A DNA stretch of 64,000 nucleotides from Antilocapra americana (lineage: Eukaryota; Chordata; Mammalia; Artiodactyla; Antilocapridae), in contig ML661885.1 of the NCBI GenBank assembly GCA_007570785.1, forward strand, positions 13,008,490-13,072,489, read 5' to 3'. Made by a program: the position numbers and the translations under genes. The notes beneath the pieces were generated by a model that was given only the letters and a program-made list of their open reading frames with translations, made no database searches and was not told the DNA's origin. Shown here in pieces: positions 10,951-21,640 of the stretch (positions within the stretch are counted from its first letter, which is position 1; each line of letters begins with the position of its first letter).

Positions 10951-11334
10951 GCTTTAGTAGATCCATGTAAGTCAACAGAGGGCTTTTGATTAAGACATTT
11001 TCAAAATAAGAATGTTAAAAACAAGTTACAAGCTTCAAGATCTTAGGATGTGAGTCATGATGGGTGATGTATCCAAAATGGACAAGCAGGTAGAGGCCAG
11101 ATCATAGAGGGTCTACATTCTTTAAGCAATAAGTGGCTATTTAAAGATTGCAGAACAGGGAGAAATTTTCCAGACATGGTGTTAAGAATCTGAATTTAGG
11201 AATAGTAATTGGAATAGAGAGAGAGTCTGAGATCCTAAGGGAGCATAATCATCAAAAAATGTGTAATGTGACTGGTGATATTAATAAAAGGTTTCCAGGT
11301 TTCAGGCTTGGATGATGAGATGGATGGAATTGCC
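10951..11334. other. Unassigned DNA
   Basis: Nothing recognisable. Confidence 0.4.
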
Positions 11335-11722
11335 ACTCTTCATAAAGAAGGCTGAGTGCTAAAGAAGTGACGCTTTTGAACTGTGGTATTAAAGATGACT
11401 CTTGAAATTCTCTCGGACAGCAAGGAGATCAAATCAGTGAACCCTAAAGGATCAACCTTGAATATTCACTGGCAGGACTGATGCTGAAGATGAAGCTCCA
11501 ATACTTTGGCCACCTGATGTGAAGAGCCAACCCACTGGAAAAGACCCTGACTCTGGAAAAGATTGAGGGCAGGAGGAGAAGGGGGGCAACAGAGGATGAG
11601 ATCGTTGGATGTCATCATCAACTCAATAGACACGAGTTTGAGCAAACTCCTGGAGATGGTGAAGGACAGGGAAGTCTGGCATGCTGCAGTCCATGGGGTC
11701 ACAAATAATCGAATATGATTTA
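11335..11722 (+). mobile_element. BovB LINE 3' fragment, diverged
   Basis: gaaggctgagtgctaaagaa, gaactgtggtattaaagatg, ccaatactttggccacctga and tgctgcagtccatggggtca identify BovB sense sequence. All frames are broken, and the terminal tgaac repeats have decayed. Confidence 0.9.
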
Positions 11723-11739
11723 GTCCTGACATGATCCAC

Positions 11740-11835
11740 CTGACTGGTAGGATCTTAGTTCCCTGACCAGAGGTGAACCCAGGCTCTTGGCAGTGAAGAC
11801 ATACAGTCCTACCCACAGGATCCTCAGGAGATTCC
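11740..11835 (-). mobile_element. CHR-type SINE remnant
   Basis: ggatcttagttccctgacc and the degraded inverted head near 11815 are the only clear parts. Confidence 0.6.
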
Positions 11836-12455
11836 TTCATTTTTGGATATACAGAGTGTGAAGCAATTGAAGGGGACTTTTAAGACAAAAGGTCCCCTAG
11901 GCAGTCTGGTCCTTTGGAACTTCAGGGAAGAAATCTTTGCCAGGATTAAAGATTTCAGATTCATTATATAAACGAGGCCCATTAGCATATATGTTGTCAT
12001 TAAAATCATGGGAGTGGATGAAATTGCACAAGGTATTCAATAAATGTTTATGGGCTTGATGAATAAATGAATAAGAGAGGGGAGATGAAGAGAGAGAACA
12101 CTAAGAGGGAAAGTGAAGAGTTCCAAGATAAAAGGGAAGTGCCAGGATCACCTGTACCTACTCCATAAACTTTCCTAGAATTGTCTTGGGTCATAGAAAT
12201 ACTGTATATAGTTAAACAGTATAAAGAAGACTACCAGGAGAAGTTAAATGTATATATGGTACATTAAGTTTGATTTGATAAATGCATAATTGATTAACTG
12301 GGGATACCTAAACTAGCTATTTCAAGACTGGTACATTTTAGCAGATGATAAATTTACATTGTTCTGCAGCTTATGAGTCCACATTATTGATGAAATGTGT
12401 TACTCTTTCAATTTGTTCTCAGAGAAAAGAAAAAACATAGCATGAGAATTGAGAA
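11836..12455. other. Mostly unassigned; L2-like tail near 12025-12075
   Basis: ttcaataaatgtttatg followed by gatgaataaatgaataa resembles an L2 3' terminus. The rest is unassigned. Confidence 0.4.
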
Positions 12456-12457
12456 GC

Positions 12458-12505
12458 GCTGTTAACTGGTGGTTAAGAGCACAAGCTCTAGAGTAGCATC
12501 TTTCT
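12458..12505 (+). mobile_element. MIR SINE head fragment
   Basis: tggtggttaagagcacaagc then ctctagag is the tRNA-derived start of a MIR. The remainder is lost. Confidence 0.5.
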
Positions 12506-12547
12506 GTTCATCCTTAGCCCACTAAGGACTCTATTAAGATATCTTTT

Positions 12548-12660
12548 GGAGTTCTCTGGCCTTCCAGTGGTTAGGACTCAGTGGTCTCACTGAAGTGGCC
12601 CAGGTTCAGTCCCTGGTCGGGGAACTAAGATCCTCCAAGTGGTGAAGCCAAGAAGACATA
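12548..12660 (+). mobile_element. CHR-type SINE, short form
   Basis: gagttctctggccttccagt, box-B-like gttcagtccctggtc and ggggaactaagatcc. agatatctttt / agacatatttt flank it as an imperfect TSD. Confidence 0.85.
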
Positions 12661-12724
12661 TTTTTCCTAAACAATCCCCCTTCTCTGTGAAATTTTAATG
12701 CTGTTGATTTAGTCTATGTCTATG

Positions 12725-12952
12725 TCCTGTGGTAGGCGCACTGGTAAAGAATTCATCTGCTAATGCAAGAGATGCAAAAGACTTGGGTTCAATCCCAGGG
12801 TTGGGAAAATCCCCTGGAGAAGGAAGTGGCAGTACACTCCAGTATCCTTGCCTGGGAAATCCCATGGGCAGAGGAGCCTGGTGGGCTACAGTCCGTGGGG
12901 TCACAAAGAGTCGGACACAACTTAGCGACTGAACAACAACAACAACAAAATG
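12725..12952 (+). mobile_element. Bov-tA SINE
   Basis: Degenerate head start, ggttcaatcccagggttgg, complete BovA body and a (caa)n tail. An inverted Bov-tA copy starts 85 bases downstream. Confidence 0.92.
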
Positions 12953-13037
12953 TTTATTGAGCCCTTGTAGTGTGTGAATGGCAGACAAAGGTGAATAACT
13001 CACATCCCTGAAACTACCAAGCAAACAAGAGAGAATT

Positions 13038-13240
13038 GTTGTTTAGTTGCTCGGTCATGTCCGATTCTTTGGGGCCCATGGGCTCTAACCCACCAGACTC
13101 CTCTGCCCATGGGATCATCCTGGCAAGAATAGTGGAGCAGGTTGCCGTTCCCTTCTCCAGGGGATCTTCCCAATTGAAGGATGGAACCCCATGTCTCCTG
13201 CATTGGCAGGCAGGTTCTTTACTGCTGAGTCACCTGAGAA
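13038..13240 (-). mobile_element. Bov-tA SINE
   Basis: gttgtttagttgctcggtca through the inverted head gctgagtcacctgagaag. It forms an inverted pair with the copy at 12725-12952. Confidence 0.92.
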
Positions 13241-13559
13241 GAGCCGAGGGAGAGAGGCATATACAAAAATGACCCTAACACAAGGCAGATGGAGGTGGGA
13301 GAGAACACAGATACGATCAGAGTGCCTCAGGGCATGGAGGAGGCGGCAGCATATTTGACTTGAAAGGATTGGGAGGGTGTTTTTGGAGGAGGTGGCCTTT
13401 GAGAAAGACCATATAGGATTCTGAAGCCATCTGTTTTAGGGTTGGGAGGAACATTGTAGGGTTTGATAAAAAGCCTTTAGCTTGGTTCGAAGGGCCCTCA
13501 CAGGGGCGTGGTCTGGCCCCTATTTTCTCACCGGAGCCCTGTCTGAACATGCTGCTGTA

Positions 13560-13985
13560 TTCTCTCTGGCCCAGCCAAGCTGGCCCATCTCAGTTCCTGC
13601 TAGCATCTCTCCAGCTCTATGGTTTCCACAGAGGCTCTTCTTTCTGCCTGGAATACTGTCTCCACAGCCTGTTCACCTAGCAACCCCTAAGCATCCTTCA
13701 GACCCCAGCTCATGCGCCACCTGAGGGAAAGCCTTCCCTGATCTTCATGGTGAGATCAAACCCTTCAACACAGGCTTCATCCCATTTGTTCATATGTTCA
13801 ACTGATCATATGAACAAATATATGAACAGACATATCAGTGTCTGTCTATCCCAGTGGATCAAAAGCTCCATGAGAACACCGACTGTGTGTGTTTTTCCAC
13901 CTTGTATTATCTGCATGTAGCACAGGCGTCCAATACTTACCAGGTGCTTAATAACTAGTTGGTGAATGAATAAGTGAATTATTAT
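13560..13985 (+). mobile_element. L2 LINE 3' end
   Basis: ctgcctggaatactgtctcc, aaagccttccctgatc, aaaagctccatgagaacacc, and the tail ggtgaatgaataagtgaa follow L2 order. A perfect 13-bp hairpin lies at 13784-13819. Confidence 0.75.
13784..13819. repeat. Perfect 13-bp inverted repeat
   Basis: atttgttcatatg (13784-13796) and catatgaacaaat (13807-13819) are exact reverse complements around a 10-base loop, within the L2 copy. Confidence 0.9.
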
Positions 13986-14054
13986 AAGCCAAGATACAAA
14001 CAAGAGAGTGGAAAAGCACAAGATGTTCAAAAATTGGTGAAAAATCTGGTTTTA

Positions 14055-14605
14055 TAACAGGAGGAAAAGAGGCAGGGCACAACTTTTGAAAGAATGACAT
14101 AGCCCAAGGGCACAACAAAAAATGATGAGAGTCAAATGGGACCAAGATGCAGACAAGACTAGATTCTGATTCTCAATCAGCAAGTGAAACGACACACCCA
14201 GAGGTGCTATGATAGTTTCAAGGCACGGTTAAATGACCAAGGGGTGGGCGGTGGCCCAAATCCTGGAAATCTCTGCTCCTTCCCAAAAATAGTTGTAATA
14301 ATCCTCCTGCTTGTTAGCTTATGAAGTTGCCCAGCCTATAAAAACCAACTACCCCAAACTTCAGGCTGCTGCACTTGCCCTGTGCAATGGCCCACACTCT
14401 GTCTGTGGAGTGTGCTTCTCTCTGAATCTGAATAAATCCACTTCTTACCTATCACTTTGTCTCTCATTGAATTCTTTCTGTGATGAGATATCAAGAACCT
14501 GAGCTTCATTAGGTCCTGAAACCAGGTACTGTGGTTTGGGCTGGGTTTGAGTCCAAACCACATGGGTTTAGGTACCAATCTGTGGCAGACAGTTTCACCT
14601 TGACT
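14055..14605 (+). mobile_element. Endogenous retrovirus solo LTR
   Basis: A TATA-like cctataaaaacc (about 14334) is followed by the poly(A) signal aataaa (14430-14435). The LTR-like segment shares several U3 blocks with the LTR at 48467-49339 (caggagg..., gggcacaac..., aatgacatagcc, aaatcctggaaatc...). There is no internal viral region. It resembles a bovid ERV LTR of BTLTR1 type. Both ends are approximate. Confidence 0.7.
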
Positions 14606-14607
14606 GA

Positions 14608-14826
14608 AGTGTGTGTTTAGTCACTCAGTCATGTCTGACTCTTTGTGACCCTGTGGACTGTAGTCCACCAAGCTCCTCTGTCTGTGAAATTTTTCAGGCA
14701 GGAATATGGAATGGGTTGCCATTTCCTCCTCTAGGGTATCTTCCCAACCCAGGGATCGAACCAGAGTCTCCTAGGTCTCCTGCATCACAGGTGAATTCTT
14801 TACCCATTGAGCCATCGGGGAAGTGA
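14608..14826 (-). mobile_element. Bov-tA SINE
   Basis: gtttagtcactcagtcatgt, BovA body and inverted head (ttgagccatcggggaag). It lies at the 3' edge of the solo LTR. Confidence 0.93.
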
Positions 14827-14829
14827 ATC

Positions 14830-15430
14830 ATACTCAAATTTATGCTCTGAGACCATGATGATGAATAAGTTGAACAGGGTTTCTTTTTGTGGGGGGAGGG
14901 GAGTGGAATTAAATAATGTCTGCCTTTCCCCAACAGATGAAAAATAATATATTGTGGATAGATTTCTGTGTTTAAAACTTTTTGCTGGTACATGTTTCTT
15001 AAACAGAGTGTTTTTTTTCCTTCCTGCTAATAAGAAGCAGCAGACAGCAAAATAAATAAACATGTAACAAGTAATACTAGAAGAAAAAAGTTAATCATGG
15101 TTAAATTGACAGCGTGATCATTATGGGCATGTGCTGAGACGTATTGTGTTGTGCATACATTTAAAGCTATATTTTTCATGAGTTAAGTTGTTCCAATTTG
15201 ATATGACTACTGTTCTACTATAAAGATAAAGGAAGGGTTGGCGGGAATCAAACATTCATAGGAAAAAATGTAAGTTCATTAAATGACCCAGATAACTTGA
15301 AGTATACTTTTGCATAGTTCAAATAAAATATCTGGGTAATTAGATGAATTTTCATTTTCCACCTAACTGTGTTAGAGTTACATGCTCTTTCAGTACCCTG
15401 GTATCACTGGTAGCTTTACATTTTATTGAT
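14830..15430. other. Unassigned AT-rich DNA
   Basis: No feature recognised apart from short homopolymers. Confidence 0.4.
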
Positions 15431-15433
15431 ACG

Positions 15434-15450
15434 TACACACACACACACAC
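15434..15450. repeat. (CA)n microsatellite
   Basis: About eight uninterrupted CA units. Confidence 0.95.
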
Positions 15451-15497
15451 ATTTTGCTTTTGCTACATATGAGTTATCTAAAAGCCTTTTAAGATTT

Positions 15498-16231
15498 GTT
15501 GTTGTTGTTCTTTTTTTTTTAATTGGAGGCTAATTACTTTACAATATTGTGGTGGGTTTTGCCATACATTGACATGAATCAGCCATGGATGTACATGTGT
15601 CCCCCATCCTGAACCCACCTCCCACCTCCCTCTTCATCCCATCCCTCAGGGTCATCCCAGTGCACCAGCCCTGAGCACCCTGTCTCATGCATCAGACCTG
15701 GACTGGTGATCTATTTCACATATGGTAATATACATGTTTCAGTGCTATTCTCTCAAATCATCCCAGCCTCGCCTTCTTCCACAGAGTCCAAAAGTCTGTT
15801 CTTTACATCTGTGTCTCTTTTGCTGTCTCGTATATAGGGTCATCATTACCATCTTTCTAAATTCAGTATATATGCATTAGTATACTGTGTTGGTGTTTTT
15901 CTTTCTGACTTACTTCACTCTGTATAATAGGCTCCATTTTCATCCACCTCATTAGAACTGATTCAAATACATTCCTTTTAATGGCTGAGTAATATTCCAT
16001 TGTATATATATATATGTACCACAGCTTTCTTATCCGTTCGTCTGCTGATGGACGTCTAGGTTGCTTCCCTGTCCTGGCTATTGTAAACAGGGCTGCAATG
16101 AACACTGGGGTACATGTGTCTCTTTCAATTCTGATTTCCTCAGTGTGTATGCTCAGCAGTGGGGTTGGTGGGTCATATGGCAGTTCTATTTCCAGTTTTT
16201 TAAGGAATCTCTACACTGTTCTCCATAGTGT
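15498..16231 (-). mobile_element. Young ruminant L1, 5'-truncated, with 18-bp TSD
   Basis: Begins with a T-rich tail complement, then the antisense L1 3' UTR (gaggctaattactttacaat, ccatacattgacatgaatca, C-rich tract 15600-15650) and the ORF2 3' end. It is flanked by aaaagccttttaagattt (15480-15497) and aaaagcattttaagattt (16232-16249), 17 of 18 identical. Confidence 0.96.
15863..16105 (-). pseudogene. L1 ORF2p C-terminal remnant
   Basis: An 80-codon frame encodes the end of L1 ORF2 protein: MFIAALFTIARTGKQPRRPS, then WYIYIYTMEYYSAIKRN. In L1 this lies after the reverse transcriptase and Cys-rich segment. The catalytic domains are absent, as expected for a 734-bp truncated insertion. A TA expansion at 16005-16014 adds residues between WYIY and TMEYY. 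Confidence 0.9.
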
Positions 16232-16263
16232 AAAAGCATTTTAAGATTTAAAAATCACAGTTA

Positions 16264-16401
16264 TAGGAATTCCCTCATGTTCCAGTGGTTCAGACTCTGT
16301 GCTTTCATTGCCAAAGGCCTGGGTTCAATCCCTGCTTGGGGAATTAAGATCCTACAAATAGTGTGATGTGGCCAAATAGAAAATTTTAAAAAATAATAAA
16401 A
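16264..16401 (+). mobile_element. CHR-type SINE, short form
   Basis: ggaattccctcatgttccag, gggttcaatccctgcttgg and an A-rich tail. taaaaatcacagtta (16249-16263) and taaaaatcagtta (16402-16414) flank it. The left repeat abuts the right TSD of the preceding L1. Confidence 0.88.
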
Positions 16402-16414
16402 TAAAAATCAGTTA

Positions 16415-17430
16415 CTACTGCATTGTTCTGTTTGTTCAGAGAATTTCACTGCATTTTTGTATTGTTACCAGAGTCTCAAGTTTTCCCAAGTATTTTCTAA
16501 TTCAAGATTTTTTGTTAAGATTAATTTGTAATTAAACCTCTCATTTGTTCTAGGATTATTTTGCCCATTGTATTTTCCTAAAGTATTAATTTTATTCTTT
16601 TTCTTTCTTTTATTTAATCATTAAATTATCTTATTTTATTTGTAAAATCAAGCTTTTATTTGTAAAAAACCAATACATTATACTGACCTCACCAAAGCTA
16701 GACATATGTAGAGCATTTACTTAATTGAACCTTTCTGGCTTGTCTTGTTCCATATTTAAGCCTCCATTATGCAATGCTATTTACTTGATTTATTGGATTT
16801 GGCTTACATGTTTTATAAATTGTGACTGTTGGGAAAATTTTAAAGAGATTGACTTGGCCTGATTGGGGAGTTTTATACTGAGGAGTCATTGCCATTGAAG
16901 TTACATTTGTTTAAAAAAAAATCCATTTTAATAATCACCTTGATCTGGAAGTAAATAACACAGGCTTCCAGAAGCTAGGACAAAGGATTTCTTCCAGTTT
17001 TTTATTTTTTTCCAATATTAGAATTTGTTTAAACTCTTCACTTAAGACTAAGTGTATGTGATACCAAACACCAGGGTTAGGGGTTAGAAATTCAGTCACT
17101 GAGATGTTTCAGAATATCTGAATAGAGGGCATTGTGTAGGCCCTAAATTTAAGTGGTTTTTACATTGCCCTCTTTCCATTCAGAAATTTGGGCTCCTGCC
17201 TAAGTCCTTTTCTAAGGGCTTATACTCCTTTTCTAAGGCTACCTTTATGTAAAATAGGTAGTGTAATAGTTACCTCATTAACAAAATTTAACAAGCTTTA
17301 CTCGTTAAATAATTTAATATCCTTTAATATCCTCTGATGAAAGGCACTAATTCAATATAAAATACTGCTTTTGCTTTTACCTGTGGTTTGAATTCCTAAT
17401 TAGGTGTGGATTGCTATACCTGGTAGTATA
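16415..17430. other. Unassigned AT-rich DNA
   Basis: No gene or repeat recognised. Confidence 0.4.
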
Positions 17431-17434
17431 TGGG

Positions 17435-17870
17435 ATGCTGCTATGTGCCAAGCACTATCCTAAGTGCTAGGGACTCAAAAGTAAGTTAAACACAGTCCCT
17501 GCCCTTTAGGAGTTCCCAGATACATGATGAAATAATGGTGGCATGTGCAAGGTGTTATGGTGACTTTCAAGAAGGCCAGTGTAAAGGAGGATCAGGGAAA
17601 ACTGCAGAGAGGAGGCCACCCTCATAAAAAGTTTGGATCTATGCCAGCAGACTGATGCAGAAGGCATTCCAGGAGAGGAAACATCACAAATGGAGATGTG
17701 CTGCCTCATTGTTCATTCAGTCATTCATCAAATATTTACTGAGCAAGTTCTACGTGCTATGAATAGAAGAAAAGGCTCTGCATCAAGAATAGCACAATCT
17801 AGTGGGATGGAAGACCCAATAAGCAGACGATGTCAATACAGCACTGTAAGTATATTAATAGAGGGACACA
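17435..17870 (-). mobile_element. L2/CR1-type LINE remnants
   Basis: gctatgtgccaagcactatc ... cagtccctgcccttta, and a second start at 17712 (cattcatcaaatatttactg), are typical antisense L2/L3 3' ends. Probably two pieces. Confidence 0.55.
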
Positions 17871-18369
17871 CAGGGTGATGTGGAGTTCGGAGGAAGGGAT
17901 GCAATCCAGATTCCTCACCCAGCCTCATTGAAGCCATCACTCTACTTGGAGACTCCTGCTGCCCTTCTCCATGGTACAGTTTCCTCCATCTAGCCTGAGT
18001 TGACATCATCCATTCTGAAACTGTATTTTTTTTCTAAGTAATATGTATTTTCTTGTAATACTGTTTTGTCAACAACTACTGACTTCCAGTTTGCATAAAG
18101 TATCCTAGAATGTTGCTGGCCTGACATACCAAGGCTTTTTCCTTTCCCCTGAAGTCTTTGATAACTGCTGTTACTAGTCATTTCTGCTGGAGAATGACGG
18201 TTCCATCTTGCCCAGTGGTAGGGAATGACTTGTCTTATACCTCTTCTGAGCCACCTCTGTGTCTAGTGTAGTGCTACCAAGAAGATAATCAGAGATTCAA
18301 TGACCCACATTTTATTATCTTAGAGTTCCCCCAATAAAAACCTTGAAAATTATTTTTACTATCAAAACT

Positions 18370-18596
18370 ATGACTTCCCCAATATCTCAGCAGGTAAAGA
18401 ATCCACCTGCAATACAGGAGACACAGGAGACTCAGGTTCGATCCCTGGGTCAGGAAGATCCCTTGGAGTAAGAAATGGCAATCCACTCCAGTATTCTTGC
18501 CTGAAAAATCCCATGGACAGAGGAGCCTGGAGGGCTACAGTCCATAGGGTCACAAAGAGTTGGACATGACTGAAGTGACTTAGCACGCATGCATTA
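18370..18596 (+). mobile_element. Bov-tA SINE
   Basis: Head with a duplicated gagacacaggagactcagg, box B ggttcgatccctgggtc, complete body, tail gtgacttagcacgcatgc. A stray second copy of just the BovA 3' end follows at 18605-18638. Confidence 0.93.
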
Positions 18597-18604
18597 ATAC
18601 TTCC

Positions 18605-18638
18605 AAAGAGTCAGACATGACTGAGTGACTAAACACAG
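18605..18638 (+). repeat. Isolated BovA 3'-end fragment
   Basis: aaagagtcagacatgactga plus gtgactaaacacag repeats the final segment of the adjacent SINE 12 bases after its end. Confidence 0.75.
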
Positions 18639-18779
18639 TAAATAGTAAATGCAAAATCTGTAGGCTTTTCACAAAGACATAAGAATATATTATGATCGTA
18701 GGCACAATACATTCTTTTCTTTATTCTGTATCTTAGAGGGATCACTATCTTTGGACAGCAGTGACTTTCTGCATACTTG

Positions 18780-19130
18780 TATACATTTCTGTAATTTCAC
18801 AAGAGCCTGAACACTCTGCCTTGGGCAAACCACTCTGTTCAGAGCTCCTTGGATCTGCCCTACGCATGCCCACTCTGTACCTTTGGTTTACAGTTCCTCC
18901 TGCCTGGAGGGCTTTGCCCTTCTCCTCTCTGTTTGTGTATATGTATGTGCTTCTTTCAAGGCTCAGTTCAAGTCTGAACACCTCCAAGAATCCCTGTTCA
19001 GTTCACCGAATTCTTGGTAATTCATCCCTCTTCTGTTTTCCCTACCTTTCTACTAGTTCAGCCCTTAGTCCTGACTATTATCATTTTGTGAAACTATTAT
19101 TTCTTCAGGGCATACTCTGTGTGGTGGAAA
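18780..19130 (+). mobile_element. L2 LINE fragment
   Basis: cctgcctggagggctttgcc, then caaggctcagttcaagtctg and ctccaagaatccctgttcag match the L2 order before its 3' end. Diverged. Confidence 0.6.
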
Positions 19131-19399
19131 GGTTGATGAACTTAATCTACCTTTAGGGTCTTGGAAGCTTTTCACTTCCCACCAAAGAGTTTTTCTTTCA
19201 TGGACAAGATTAAATTTCTTAAAATTAAAGATTTTGAATTATTTAACATAAACTTCACAGAGCCAGATTAATTAAAGCAAAGTTTTCATCATATTAGTCT
19301 CATATTCAAAAGTTTTCCTTAGCTTTTCATTACCAAAAACTCCAAAGGCCAAAGACAGGCCTGGCACTGAAGGTCATCACATTTGATCAAAGGTAGTTT

Positions 19400-19527
19400 C
19401 TGAGGACTTCCCTGGTGGTCCAGTGGCTAAAGCTCTGTGTTTCCAATGAAGCGGGTATGAATTTGATCCCTGACCAGGGAAACTAAGATTCCCACATGCT
19501 CTGTGGCCAAAAAAGTAAATAAATAAT
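19400..19527 (+). mobile_element. CHR-type SINE, short form
   Basis: aggacttccctggtggtcca, aatttgatccctgaccaggg, tail ccaaaaaagtaaataaataa. Confidence 0.9.
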
Positions 19528-19609
19528 CTTCAAGATAATTTTTTTCTAAAAAAGATAATTTCTAGTGTCACCATTCACTAACTCACCATTCACAAATTCC
19601 TGCTCCAAT

Positions 19610-20135
19610 TGATAATCTTTTCCTGCTTTCTAAATGTAAAATGGAGATATATTGCCTTTGCTTTTCCCTTTGTCAGTAATGCTTTCCCTGTAGCCCTCTG
19701 CTATGCAAATCCTCATCGTTTTAAGATTCAGCTCAAACCTAGGTCTCTTGGAAGTCTACCCCTTATAAGACCTTTTTGTGCTACTTATTCGGGACTTTAC
19801 CAGTGGTTCAGTGGTAAAGAATCTGCCTGTAATGCAGGAGACATAGGTTCCATCACTGGGTCAGGAACATCCCCTGAAGAAGGGAATGGCAACCCATTCT
19901 AGCATTCTCTGCAACTGAGCATGCATGCACCCATGTCCTACTTATTCAGTGTCCTGTCTAACAAGACTGTAAATTCCCTGGAGGCAGAATCTATCTTACA
20001 TTCCTTTTCTAGATTTGGAGCCTCTTGAGGACAGGATTCTAGTCATCTGTGAATTTCCAACACCTAGTACAATTCCTGGTAAACAGTAGGTACTTAAAAT
20101 AAATGTTTTAAATGAATGAATGAATGAATGAACTC
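19610..20135 (+). mobile_element. L2 LINE 3' end, split by Bov-tA
   Basis: tgctttccctgtagccctct, aagattcagctcaaacctag, then after the SINE gtaaattccctggaggcaga, cacctagtacaattcctgg, and the terminal (aatg)n tail at about 20112-20131. Good L2 order on both sides of the insertion. Confidence 0.75.
19791..19937 (+). mobile_element. Bov-tA SINE with internal deletion and TSD
   Basis: Head and first half of BovA are present up to ccattctagcattct, then a jump to gcaactgagcatgcatgcac. TSD ctacttattc at 19781-19790 and 19938-19947, exact. Confidence 0.95.
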
Positions 20136-20151
20136 CTCTAAAGGGATATAA

Positions 20152-20370
20152 TGGGCTTCCTTGGTGGCTCAGATGGTAAAGAATCTGCCTGCAATGCGGG
20201 AGACCTGGGTTTGATCCGTGGGTCGGGAAGATCCCCTGGAGGAGGGCATGGTTACCCACTCCAGTATTCTTGCCTGGAGAATCCCCACGGACAGAAGAGC
20301 CTGGTGGGCTATAGGCCATGGGGTCCCAAAAAGTTGGACGCAGCTGAGTGACTAGGCAGAGCAGAGAGAC
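20152..20370 (+). mobile_element. Bov-tA SINE with TSD
   Basis: Complete copy. agggatataa (20142-20151) and agggatacaa (20371-20380) flank it with one mismatch. Confidence 0.95.
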
Positions 20371-20380
20371 AGGGATACAA

Positions 20381-20807
20381 GGTTCAGTACCTGTTCTTCT
20401 TTCAGTAGCCTTACACTGAAAGCAGGAGGAAATGCTACAAAAGTGTACCCTACAGTCTGAGACTGGGGGAGATAGGTCTTTGTCGTCAGGTAGCCACCCT
20501 GGCTCCAGGGGGTCTTTATACTCTGCGTCATTTTTAGCACCACCGTAGGGTATTGAGCAATTATTCCGATTTGAGATCCTTGGGGGAAGAGAGGGTAGCT
20601 CTGCTGTTCTGCCTTTCTCCCTGGCATAGTGCCTGGCAGAGTATTAATACTGTAGTACATGCTTCATAAAGATTTGAATTAAGGGTAGATATTGAATTAT
20701 TACCAAATGGTCAAGCAAGTTGCTCTGGAGTGAGCATGCGGTCCTGCATTTCTGCCCATGTCCCATCTTGAGATTCATAGTATCATATTTTTATCTCTAA
20801 ACAATAA
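20381..20807. other. Mostly unassigned; weak L2-like end near 20600-20690
   Basis: ctggcatagtgcctggcaga followed by gtacatgcttcataaag resembles an L2 or MIR 3' end; the rest is unassigned. Confidence 0.35.
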
Positions 20808-20905
20808 TATACATCTTGACCTTGTGGTGGACACACCAACCTTAATGTAGTAAAATGGCATGGAACTAAGTATACAGACACATGGATACACACACACACA
20901 GAGTA
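20808..20905 (+). mobile_element. L1M 3' UTR fragment
   Basis: cttgaccttgtggtggacac ... ggcatggaactaagtatac followed by CA repeats. The same block recurs at about 21360-21440, so this is either a second L1M copy or a segmental duplicate. Confidence 0.5.
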
Positions 20906-20934
20906 ATTATCTTTCTTGGACATTCATCCCAGAG

Positions 20935-21411
20935 AAATGAAAACCTACATTCACACAAACATCTATCTACAACTGTTTATAGGAGTTTTATTTCTAATAT
21001 TCCCCAAGAGGAAACACTCCAAATGTCCTTCAGTGGGTGTATAATTCAATAAATCATTGAATGGTTGTATCTCTGTACCATGGAATATCACTCAGGAAGA
21101 CAAAGGAGCAAAGTTGTTGACATACAACAACTTGGATGAATTTCAAAGGAACTATGCTCAGTGAAAAAACCCATCTCAAAAGTTCGTTTACTATAGGATT
21201 CCATTTATATAACATTCTTGAAATGACAAAATTATAGAGATGGAGAATAGATTAGTGGTTACCAGGGGTTAGAGAGAGTGGAGTAGGTGGGGATGGGCTG
21301 GGGCTATGCAATGGTAGCATGAGGCATCTTTATGATGAAACTATGCCATGTCTCAACTGGTGGTGGTCACTTAAATCTACAGATGTGATAAAATTGCCTG
21401 GAACTAAGTAT

Positions 21412-21442
<31 letters not shown>

Positions 21443-21640
21443 AGTGCATGTAAAACTAAATAAGATTGCTGGAGTGCATCAATGTTAGTTTCCTGGTTGT
21501 AACAATGTTGTATAATTATGTTTAAGAAGTCACCATGGAATGAAACTGGGCAATGGGTATGTGGACTCTGTTTTATTTCTTACAACTCTGTGAGAATTTA
21601 CAATTCTCTCAAAATAAAATAGTCTTTAAGAAAAAAAGCC
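20935..21640 (+). mobile_element. Old L1M 3' end
   Basis: The order matches old mammalian L1 3' ends: gaaaacctacattcacacaa, ccaaatgtccttcagtgg, aacttggatgaatttcaaag, attagtggttaccaggggtt, CA repeat, and tctcaaaataaaatagt at the end. Confidence 0.8.
21412..21438. repeat. (AC)n microsatellite
   Basis: About 13 uninterrupted units in the L1M 3' UTR. Confidence 0.95.
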
